The notes below the pieces were generated by a model. That model made no database searches. It saw only the letters and a list, made by a program, of their open reading frames with translations, and was not told where the DNA came from. From Limnomonas spitsbergensis (taxonomy: Eukaryota; Chlorophyta; Chlorophyceae; Chlamydomonadales): a stretch of 64,000 nucleotides of DNA. Below, piece after piece: positions 35,801 through 47,800 of the stretch; the first letter of the stretch is position 1; the number at the start of each line of letters is the position of its first letter. Position numbers and translations under genes: made by a program. The DNA is taken from contig JAYJMM010000114.1 in NCBI GenBank assembly GCA_037349105.1, positions 4,827,501-4,891,500 of the forward strand, read 5' to 3'.

Positions 35801-38800
35801 ATGGTTTCCCAAATTGAAACCACTGCTGACAATCGTATTTAAGCGTTCAATAGGTAGAACCAACCCGTGACAATCGCAAAAAAACGAATGTGTACGAAAA
35901 AGTGTGAAAATAGGCGTTTCGCGCCATTTGCAGCCTGTCTTTACTTGGCTTTGCAAGTCGCGTATTACCATTGCTATGGGTGATATTGTACAAGTTTCCC
36001 TAGCCCGCAAGGGACGGCATGGTTGCTCGGTGAGCAAGCATATGAAGATATCGTCCCTATTCTCACCGGCTCATCAGCTAGCGCAAAGGAAAAAGAGAAT
36101 GGCAGCAGCAGCAGCACTATTAGAAGCAGAAGCCCTGATCGCAGCCTCAGATGCGGATCCGGACCTCAACGAAGCTTCGAACGGGGAGCCACATTTTGAG
36201 GACCCTGCTGACTACCCTGGCATAGAAGAGTTAAACGAACGGCATGCTCGTGAGGTGATCGATCTGGCTGCCAGTGACATCGATACCATCGCCGAGCAGA
36301 GGCGGGCCGTCCCTCCCATCAGTTCTAGCAAGCAGAAGCGCAGCATCGGCGTCTTCGCTTACGCAGGGGCAAGGCTGCAACAGCCCCCCTCCGTTGTTTA
36401 TGTTTGCTAGGGGAAGGGCATGTGCTTCCTTCCGGCCGTTTTTAGCTGAAACCAAATGTTTGAGTGCTTTTTAGGGTGAAACCAAACTCGATTTAAAAAA
36501 AATTCTGGGCAAACCAACTCGTGACAATCAATACCGTAAATTACGTTTTGAAAATGAAACCAAAAGCAAAAAAAACCAAATGAGACTGACAGTACGGTAT
36601 GTATTTAATACATAATTGTGATATGTATATAATACATAATTGTGATATGTATATAATACATAATTGTGATATGTATATGATACATAATTGTGATATGTAT
36701 ATAATACATAATTGTAAAATGTATATAATACATAATTGTAATTAAAACAGGGCAATAGGGTATGAGTGCGGCGGCACACTGCTACGCGTACACCGCTGGC
36801 TCTGTGGATGGCGGGGGCAGGGGCCAGCTGGAGGCCTGTGAGGGAGCACGAGAACACAAATCTGGACGTGTTGTTGATTCAGGGCGACACGGTGTCAGTG
36901 AGGCGGCACACTACTGCACATATTGGTGATATGGGTGATATGGGTGATATGGGTGATATGGGTGATATGGGTGATATGGGTCAAAACAAGTTTATACCGG
37001 TACAGGTTTTAAACATAACCTAAACCAGGTACCGTACTATATATTCACAATGGATGGATTGATTATCCTTAACATGATGAAGCCTAGACCTTAACAAGCT
37101 CAGGACCTCGAATTGGGTATCAAGGTCCAGGATGCACTGCGTCTCAAAAGGCCCCTCCAGCCGGCCAGCTCGTGGATTGGGGCAGGTGAGAGTGTGTGTG
37201 TGTGTCGAAAGGACTCGATGGATGTTTGGTAAGGCCTCCTTTAGGGTTCAGGGTTCACGGAATTGTAAAGACCCGAGTGCTGGAATCGTACCTTGATGTC
37301 AGGCGTGCCCTGCTGCGCTGTGAGGGCAGACCTGACTAGCAGCGGTTGCACCGAGAGAGCTGACCTCCCCAGCTCCGGTTGAGATCCTGGCGCCTGTCCT
37401 GGCACCAATGTCTGAGTGGCTTGCTCCACAAGCAGAGGAGGAGTGGGGCCCTGCGCCACTGCCGGCGGAGGGAGGGACAGCGGCGGCGGCGGCAGCTGCA
37501 GCGACGGTGGATAGGCGGGCGGGGGCGATGGCGGCGGCGGCGGTGGAGGAGGGACTGGCAGTTGCTCCAGGTATCTGAAGGGCAGGGTTGAGGGTTGAGG
37601 GTTTCGGGGTTGATAGCTGAGGGTTCAGAGGTTGGCAGTTGGGGGTTTGGGGTGTAGGGTGTAGGGATTTTGTAGGGCACACAGGCGTCCCAACGTCAGA
37701 TTTTGGAGGAGCAACTAAAACATTGAGGTTTACTGATCTATAACCATATATTGGAATGGCAGTAGCCTCCCTTGTTTATAATTGACCCCCCCCCCCCCCC
37801 GGAAAGACCACTGGCTGGGTGGGTCGACGAGTTGTACGAAAAGGGCAATCCATCCCAGCAATGTCACGAAGACGGTTTTCGGAGTGCCTGTGACGAATCC
37901 ATCACAACAGCGCCCCATCCGGAAAAAAGGAGAAGAGAAAAAGCAGCACACACTAGAAAAGACCATTCGAAAGAATGCCATTCATTGTGCATTCGTCGAA
38001 GCTGTTACAACAGCGCCCAACAAAAGGGAAGAAGGACACAGCAACCCAACCCAGTAGCCCCCCCTGAGTAAAGCGCTATTCAAAAGAATGCCGTCCATTG
38101 TGCATGTGTCAAGCCTGTGACAACAGCCCCACACCTCAAGCAAGAAGAAGGCAACCACGCACCCTAGCACAATAACATTCAAAATAATCCTGTTCGGGTT
38201 GCGTGTGCCAAACCTGTCACACCAGCGCCACACGTCAAGCAAGGCAAAAGATCACCCTAGCAAAACACCCTTCACAAGGATCCTGTTCGGGGTGCATGCG
38301 TCCGACCTGTCACAACAGCGCATCACCTCAGCATCGCCACGCTCGCTTGGTTCAGAGATGCCGGCAGCCCATGCACCGCAGTCTGATTGAGAAGCACCAC
38401 CAGCCGCACGCCCTCCAGCACGCCACCAAACATGCCGGCCTCTCCTCCGCTCATCGACCGCCCCGTCAGCACCTCCCGGACCCCGTCATCCCCGCGGAGG
38501 ACATCATCGCTCGGCTGCCGCCCAAGGCGGGCTGCGCCCGCCGGCTCGGGCAGCGCGTCCACGAACCACGCGTCGTACGCCGGTTTCCCCGAGTGCCACC
38601 GGCCGACGAGGTAGCCGTCGAGCGTCGCGTCGAGCTCTGCGCCGCGCGTCCACAGCGAGCTCCGCCCGCTGTCCGCCAGCGCCTGTCCACCTGCGCCCGC
38701 CGCCCCGGCCAGTAGGCCGGCGAGCTGCCCGCCTCCGCGCACCGCGTCGGACGCGCCCCAGACCAGGGGTTGGCCGCGCAGCGCCGTTGCGCGGGAGAGA

Positions 38801-41800
38801 GCCAGCGGCGCCTGCGTCGGTGGCTGTACCGCCAGGCCCTGCACCCAGAGCGCGAGGTACACCAGCAGGAGCGGGACAAGCAGCTGGGTGAGCACGGCCA
38901 GACGGTCGCGCGAGGCCATCAGCGCCCGCTTGCCAGCCAGGGCCAGCAGCCGCTGCCGGAGCAGCGCCGCGCCGCTCAGGTGCGCCCAGGCTGAGTCTGG
39001 CCCGGGGGACGCAGCGGCAGGCGGCGGCAACATCGAGGACGAAGCAGGCATCGAGGTGGGCAGGCTTCGGGTCTCAGGGACCTGCGGCTGCTTTTGAGAA
39101 GCTGCCTGGAAGCTGTCCACATGCGCCTGAGATGTGATGGCATGGAATACCTCCTCCAGCGTGGTTTCGGAGAGGCCGTAGCCGGCGGATCCTAGATCTG
39201 GCCCGCGGTCTTGAAGGTCTCGGAGCAGCGCGGGGAACAGCGCGGCACACTCCTTAGGCAGCCGGAAGGAGATCTCGCCAGAGGCTGAGGTGGCGGGCGC
39301 CTGCCCAGATCCGGATCCAGATCCCTGAGGTGCAGGGCGGGAGCCGGGTAGAGGCAGCCTAGAGGTGGGCGGAGCGCCGTCTGATAGCTGGAGAGCCTCA
39401 GCGAGCGGGACGTGAAACTTCACAAGCGCCGCGATGCTCTCAGCCGCCGCCGCCGCTGACGCCAGGTTCTGCGCATTACTGCTTTGCGAACCGGAGGTGG
39501 CGTCAGCGGTGGCCAAGGTCACGGTCAGATTGTAGCCTGCGCCGTACCGCTGCTTCAGCTGCAGTGGCGTCCCGACCGCCGCCACGCGCCCGTCCGCCAT
39601 GACCACGACGTCGTCGGCGAGCGCCTCGGCCTCCTCCATCGAGTGCGTCGTGAGGACGATGGCCGGGCGTGGGACGGCAGCGGCGGCGCTGCCCACCAGG
39701 TCCCCCGACGACATCAGCGCGGCGGCCCGGCGGGCGCGGATGACCTCCCAAGTGAAGCGCCGGGAATAGGGGTCCATCCCGTTGGTGGGCTCCTGTACCG
39801 CAGGGTCAGGGTTAAGTGTGTAGGGTAGAAGATGCATGCTCTTATGTCGCTGTTACGAAGATCTTACGTCATGCAGTCAGATTCTGCTGGTGGGCTTGTC
39901 CCTTAGGATAAGGGTTAAGTGCTCAGGGTATGATAAGAGATATTATTTCGGGCAGTCAGATTATGTTAGTGGGCTCCTGAACAGATAAAGAGCAAGAAGG
40001 ATGAAGTGCTGAGGATTAAGTGCTGAAGATTTGATGAGTGATCGTATGCTGTGCAGTTAGATTCCGCTAGTGGGCTCCTTAACTAGTAAGAATGAGGCTA
40101 AATGTCCAGTACCCAGGGTATAATGCAAGCCGATGGTGAGCAGACAGATCACATAAGCGGGTCAGCAACAGGGGAGGGGCAGTTGGTAGGCCTTTGCAGT
40201 TAGGGTCCAAAGTTTCGATGCCTGCTGACATCGGTGCTCATGTTAATGACATTGTCACAGTCCTATGCCTTTGTGCACGGCAGATATAACGCTGCATGGT
40301 ACTGCATGGTACTGTAAGGCACTGGTACTGCATGGTACTGCATGGTACTGTAAGGCACTGGCACTGCATGGTACTGCATGGTACTGTAAGGCACTGGTAC
40401 TGTAAGGCACTGGTACTGCATGGTACTGCATGGTACTGTAAGGCACTGGTACTGCATGGTACTGCATGGTACTGTAAGGCACTGGTACTGCATGGTACTG
40501 CATGGTACTGTAAGGCACTGGTACTGCATGGTACTGTAAGACACTGGTACTGCATGGTACTGTTAGGCACTGGTACTGCATGGTACTGTAAGACACTGGT
40601 ACTGCATGGTACTGTAAGGCACTGGTACTGTATGGTACTGTTAGGCACTAGTACTGCATGGTATTGTATGGCACTGGTACTGTATGGTACTGTAAGGCAC
40701 TGGTACTGCATGGTACTGTAAGGCAATGGTACTGCATGGTACTGTAAGGCACTGGTGCTGCATGGTACTGTAAGACAATGTAAGGCACTGGTACTGCATG
40801 GTACAGTAAAACACTGGTACTGTATGGTACGTTTAGGCACTGGTACTGCATGGTACTGTATGGCACTGGTACTGTATGGTACTGTAAGGCACTGGTACTG
40901 CATGGTACTGTAAGGCACTGGTACTGCATGGTGCTGTAAGGCACTGGTACTGCAGGGTACTGTATGGTACTGTAAGGCACTGGTACTGCATGGTACTTTT
41001 AGACACTGGTACTGCATGGTACTGTAAGGCACTGGTACTGTATGGTACTGTAAGACACTGGTACTGTATGGTACTGTAAGGCACTGGTACTGCATGGTAC
41101 TGTAAGGCACTGGTACTGCATGGTACTGTAAGACACTGGTACTGCATGGTACTGTAAGGCACTGGTACTGCATGGTACTGTAAGGCACTGGTACTGCATG
41201 GTACTGTATGGTACTGTAAGGCACTGGTACTGCATGGTACTTTTAGACACTGGTACTGCATGGTACTGTAAGGCACTGGTACTGTATGGTACTGTAAGAC
41301 ACTGGTACTATATGGTACTGTAAGACACTGGTACTGCATGGTACTGTAAGGCACTGGTACTGCATGGTACTGTAAGGCACTGGTACTGTAAGGCACTGGT
41401 ACTGCATGGTACTGTAAGGCACTGGTACTGCATGGTACTGTAAGGCACTGGTACTGCATGGTACTGTAAGGCACTGCTACTGCATGGTACTGTAAGGCAC
41501 TGGTACTGTATGGTACTGTAAGGCACTGGTACTGCATGGTACGGTATGGTACTGTAAGGCACTGGTACTGCATGGCACTGTAAGGCACTGGTACTGCATG
41601 GTATTGTAAGACGCTGGTACTGCATGGTGCTGTAAGGCACTGGTACTGCATGGTACGGTATGGCACTGGTACTGCATGGTACTGTATGGCACTGGTACTG
41701 CATGGTACGGTATGGCACTGGTACTGCATGGTACTGTAAGGCACTGGTACTGCATGGTACTGTATGGCACTGGCACTGCATGGCACTGCATAATACTGTA

Positions 41801-44800
41801 AGGCACTGGTACTGCATGGTACTGCATGGTTCTGTATAGCACTGCATGGTAGAGTATGGCACTGCTTGGTGAGGCTGGTGTGCCATGCATATCACTCCCC
41901 TTGTGCCTGCCTCGAGCTGCAAGCCACGTAGGAAAGTCACGTAACAGCAATGATCCCAAAGAGCAGCAAAAAGGGGCCCCACCAGTTGCCAATGTTCGAA
42001 CGAAAGTTACACCCCTTGGTGCACACTACTAAACCCTTACCCCTAACCTCTGAACACAACCCTGACGCGCATGACTGAAATGCAAGTTTTGCACCAAAGG
42101 TGCACCCCTCTGGCGCACACGAATAAATTACAATTGTCTCGTACCCAGTGGGTGGTACCCAGCAGCACTCACATCCAGGAACACGACCGAGGGCCTGCCG
42201 AGCAGCGCCACCGCCACGCTGAGCTTGCGCCTCTGTCCACCGCTCATGTCCCCGGCCAGCACGTCCAGCTGAGGCAGCAAGCCCACCTCGGAGGCGGCGT
42301 CGCGCACGGTCGTGTTCCCGGGCATTAGAGGTAGGCCCTTGATGTCGGCGTACATGCGCAGGTGCTCAGCCGCGGTCAGGTCGGGCCAGAGCAGGTCAAA
42401 CTGAGGACAGACACCTGCGAATGTAGAGGTAAGAGGTGCTCAGGAGTTGAGTCATGACCCGCGATGGCTAACCTCCAGGGCATGTCTTAGGTTAAGGGCT
42501 TACAAATAAATAAATAAATAATACGCCCTGAGGCGTGGATTAGTGGGCTTACGGGATCCCTCCTAGGGCATATTAAGCCGGGCCAGAGCAAGTTAAGCTG
42601 CAGATACACACACCTCAAGGAGCGGCAGCTCTTCATGTACAATCCATAACAAATACTGACAGTATTTCAACCTGCTGTATGGTTCCCTCGTAGATATGGG
42701 CCTCTCTGAGGCACACCTAGTATGCCCGAGCCTTGACCCAATATCCATCTCCCCCTAGCCCTTGCGGATCTAAACCTTCAACCTACACCCTACCCCCCTC
42801 TCACCCAAGCCTTTGCGGATCTCCTCCATGCCGCCCTCCACAGACACACCACCCACAAATGCCGTCCCGCCGGAAGATTGGAGCACCCCGGTCAGAATGG
42901 AGATCAAAGTGGTCTTGCCTGCAGGATTGCAGGTATAGGATTTAGGGTGTAGGATTCAGGGTTAAGGATTTAGGGTGTAGGGTTTAGGGTGTGGGTTCAG
43001 GGTGCAGAATTTAGGGTGTAGGCTTTAAGGTGTGACAATTAAGATTTTATGTCCAGGATCTAGAGTGTAGGATGTGCCGTGTAATCTGAGGGGTGCAGAA
43101 TTCACGGCGTAGGCTCAAGGGTGCAGAATTGAGGGCTGAATGTTTGATTTGAGGGGTTAAGGGTTTAGGGGTTCAGTCCTGAAGGCTATAACCCGTCAAG
43201 GCGGTCCCGCCATGTGCTTATGGAGCACCTCTATCTAGATGGATACAAACGAATCATTGATGCAGCATGTAGGGTTCAGTGTTTTAGGTTGACGATGCTA
43301 GGTTAAGGGTTTAAGATCTCGACCCTCAAACCCACTCCGGCCCTCCCGCTAGATGCTTTGACCTGCCCCGTTACAATGGGGAGAAAACGCATGCAAAGAA
43401 CACAAACGGCAGCAGATGCACAATGAAAAACAATGCAAACACGGCTGGCAGAGGCAGCGGCTGGCAGCAGGATTTGCAGCTGGCAGTAGCAGGCTCAGCG
43501 GGAGAAGCCACTGCATCCGCAGCCTGCTGGTCGACACACTGCGGGCATAGGGGGGCTCCAAACGATTTTAAAAGAAGCATTTAGAATTGTTCAGCTCCAC
43601 CGTGAGTGTTATAATTAATTATAAATACCGGTGCCTGAATAGTACGCGTTGATTGGGCGTGGATGAAGGAGGCCAACCGTTCGGCCGTAGCGCTAGGCAG
43701 GCTACCGCAGGCAGGTTAAACATTACACATTCCACAACCCTTGCAAGGCTTGCGTTGTCGTTCTTAAAACCCGGCAACCGCCATTTAAAAAGGTCAGCGA
43801 CCTGAAAGGCATCAAGCAACCGTAAAAAATCGGGAGTTTTCCAGCCGAGAAAATAAGAAGCTCTGTTTGGCTGAAAAACTCTATCCAAACCCTCGAAGCC
43901 CTCATCTCGCTGTGAGGCAACCTCGATTCCGGAAGTATAATTTTAGGTTGAGGGCCTACGGCTTAGGGTCTAGGGTTTAGGGTGCTAGCCAAAACCCTGC
44001 TTTCACTAAAACCTCTATCCAAACCCTCAAAGCCCTCACTTCGCCGCGAGGCAACAGTTATACTGAATACGGTCGTAAATAAAATTACCATGCCATAGCC
44101 ATGTCCCATGCTTAGGCCAAAATGGGCGCCTTCCTCCATCCACACACTTGTCTGCGCATCTATTTTTTTGATTTACTCACCGTGCGTTAAGATTCCTAGT
44201 TTCCTGCAAGAGTGTTGTTTACTAGGGGTGTCCGCAAGAGCCCGCGAGGACAAAAAATAAAAAAGTAATATCAGAGGTGGTGCACGATAGCACCAGAGAT
44301 ACCAGTTTTTCGGAGAGTCTGGGAGATATCAGAGGTGGTCACGATAGCAGTTTTTCGGAATACAGCTAGCATAGATCAAAACACAATGTTTCTCTTCATA
44401 GACTTGCCAACTACATCACTTTTCCTAAGGATGCCTGAAGGCCATTATGATGTTTAGTATACAAACCGGTATATACAAAGAAAGACAGAAAGAAAGCTAC
44501 GCCCTACGAGGCCCCCAAAGGGAGCTCCGATTCTTCTCCAACTCTTTAAAGACGCTGAAGGCCGGGTCCGCCACGGTACGCTGATTGTCCGGGCGGGCCG
44601 CCTTCGCGTCTTTCGAGAATTGGAGAGGGCGTGGAGGTTAAGGAAACAGCGCAGCTTGGGGCCGTAGCCACATCCGCGCCATTACCAGGGTACATACAAG
44701 TACTGTTCAATTACCGGCACCGGTAGGTCAGTTACAGTTACAGTTACAGTTACAGTTACAGTTACAGTTACAATTACAGGCACCGGTAGTGCAATTAGTT

Positions 44801-47800
44801 CGAATAGTTCAATTAGTGCTTACCCGCTCCATTGTGCCCGAGCACTGCCGTGACCTTGCCGGCCCGCAGGTCCAGGTCCACACTGTCAAGAGCTATACGT
44901 CCGCCATCACCCGCTCGGTAGTCCTTAGTTAGGCCCCTGACGCTCACAGCCACGTCTGTCGCCGCAGCTTCGAGCAGGCCGGCGCCCTGAAGAGTCGCGT
45001 CGAGGAGCCTGTCGGTCGGAACCCAAAAGCTTGGAAGCAGGGGGAACCACGGGGGGAGTCGCGGGGCGTGGGGGTTACCAATCACCTGGATTATGCGTGA
45101 GGGCAGGTGGAGTGAGGATGTGGAGTGAGGGAAGGCAGTTGAGAGGGGTGAGCTGCTGGGCGTGGGGTGTTTTTGCATGAATGACTTGTTTGCCCTAGTT
45201 TCCGAACAATGATACTATGTTAGATCAAACACTGATGCGTACCCTCTTCAAGGTCGTGGCGTATACGAAATTATAGTTGCAATACGGTATGACCTATCAC
45301 GAGTAATAGCGAGAGACAGTGATACCAACTTAGCAGGGCGGAAGCACAGAAAGAGAGAAAGAAAGCCACCCCATGTGGGAGGTGTAACAGCAAGGGAAAC
45401 AGCGCAGCCTGGGCCGAAGCTTTTTTGTTGTTGGGGGGGGGGCGACAGCACACACATAGTTTTATGTCATGACACATTGATACCTCGCAGCAACTTTACG
45501 GGGCACACACCTTGTCCAGGTACCACGTCAGAAGACTGAACATCACAGTGTCCAAGATGAGCATGCCAAAGATGGAGGCGACGCTGAAGTTGCTTTCCTG
45601 CGAAACCTGGCGGGAGGGGGGGCAGGGTAGCAGCAGCAGCAGCAAGAAAAGGGTGGGCACAAGCAATGGGATCAATAGGGCGGGAATGAAATAGCACAAG
45701 GACGGCCTGAGGAAGCGCTCTCCAGTCATATCCCAAGGGGGAGGGCGGAAGCGGCGGGAAATTGAGGGAGGGGGGCAGGAGCGGTGAGGCAAGGGTGAGT
45801 ACAATCCGGGTGTAGGGAGGCATACCAAAAGCACGAGGACAGAGGAAACGCTGTATCGCTAAATCTAGAGGGAAGGGCGGCAGCAGCAAGATAAGGGTGG
45901 GCAAAAGAAGGAGAAAGTGCTCGTTGGCTAAATCGGGAGGGAGAGGGCAGCAGCTGCAGCGTGAAAGTTAAGGTGAGCATAAACCCAGCCTATTGGGGCA
46001 GGTGTCGCAACAATATTTGGATTTTGTATTTTGCTTTCCAGGAGCAGTGGTTCTCTGGTGAAGAGCTCGCCGTTGGTGCCTAGATTTTCCTCGTCCAAAG
46101 TATCAGAACTTCAGCCGTTTATTTACCGCTACCATGGCTCGTAAAGCTCGACTTTGACTGTTTGGTCACCACTCTGGTTACAAGTTGTAACCAAAGTGTC
46201 CACACACAAATTGACTGTTACAATCCATAATACAGAAATTCGGCACTCGCAGACAGGCCCTGGTAGAATCACCCTAAAACACAGCACTCAGTAACTTCAA
46301 CTTCTTTTTACCAAAGAGGGGACTTAAATCCCCAAAACCGAGACCAAGCCCGAAACCTCTTATCTCTTATCCCAAGCCTTGCAGCGCTTACTGGCAGGAA
46401 GAGTGTGTGCATGTTGATGCCCTGGCTAACCAGCTCCCAGTCCACCAGCGCCCCGCCAAACATGGAAGCCGCGGAGGGCGGGAGCAGGCACGCCCAGTAC
46501 CACGAAACGCCTCCGTAGGGAGACGAAGAAGGCACGATGAAGCCGGGTAGCACGGCCATCGCGTACATCAGCTGGGCGGCGGAGCCAGCGACTCGTGCGG
46601 TGGGGAATAAGGTTGACAGGAAGAAACTGCAGAGAATGGTGGGCGGAAGGTGGGGCGGAGGGTGGGCGGAAGGTAGGGCGGAAAGTGGGGCGGAGGGTGG
46701 GCGGAAGGTGGGGCGGAGGGTGGGCGGAAGGTGGGCTATTTGATTGTGTGTAGGTATGAATCCGGCAGGACAAAATCCGATGTGCACTAGCTGGGCGGCG
46801 GAGCCGGCGACCCGTGCGGTGGAGTGTAAGGTCGACAGGAAGAAATTGCGGAGAACGGTGGGCGGAAGGTGGGGCGGAAGGTGGGCTAATTTGTATGCGT
46901 GTAGGTATAAATGCGGCACGGCAAATCCGGCGTACACTTGCTGCGCAGTGGAGCCTGCCATCAGCACGACAGTAAACTAGGTCGGCAAAATGAAACTGCA
47001 TGCAATTGGTCAGTAGGGCTCAAGCTTCAGGGTGAAGGGTGAAGGGCTTAAAGGACATAAGGGTTCACGGTTAGGGGCTGAAGGGATTAGGGATAGCGTT
47101 TGAAGAGCTTAGGGTTAGGGCTGAAGGTTTAAGGGCCTGAGATTCAGGTTTATGAGCTTACGGGTTCAGGGTACAGGGCTTAAGGGTTCAGGGTAAGGGG
47201 CTTGAGGGTAAGGGGCTAAGGGCTTAAGGGTTCAGGGTTGGGGGCTTAAAGGTTCAGGGTTAGGGGCTTAAAGGTTCAGGGTTAGGGGCTTAAAGGTTCA
47301 GGGTTAGGGGCTTAAAGGTTCAGGGTTAGGGGCTTAAAGGTTCAGGGTTAGGGGCTTAAGGGTTCAGGGTTAGGGGCTTAAAGGTTCAGTGTTAGGGGCT
47401 TAAGGGTTCAGGGTTCAGGGCTCAAGGGTTCAGGGTAAGGGACTTCAGGGAAGGGGCTTAAGGTTAGGGGCTTACAGGTCAAGGGCTAGGGGGTTAGGGG
47501 TGGGAGGCTATTATGTGGAGGGTGACGTGCTTAAGATTCAAGGTTTTCAAATCGGTGCATTGAAGATGGCATGAATCAAGATTCAAGACATATGCAAAGG
47601 AACGTTTGCAGTCATTGCATCAACTTGGACAAGCACATACACACAGGTTAGCGGGCACCACCTTGTACTTTAGAGTGCAGCTGCCACGTCGCCTGGTTCA
47701 ATTCAGTTATGTGCATCAGCTACAATTCAGCTACATAACGTCCTAGGGCCGCGAAGGCCTGGCTGCAGCTAGACTTGCTGCTGGGGGACTACAGCCGTAG

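Noticed and set aside
38203..39828. Plus-strand frames of 60-170 codons opposite exon 13
   Set aside because: GC-rich shadows of the true minus-strand ABCA exon.
40290..41870. Regular repeats suggesting a CRISPR array
   Set aside because: No unique spacers; units are adjacent and degenerate, and the DNA is eukaryotic.
40238..41992. Long minus-strand frames (up to 328 codons) rich in VPYST and MQYQC
   Set aside because: Translation of the GGTACTG minisatellite inside an ABCA intron.
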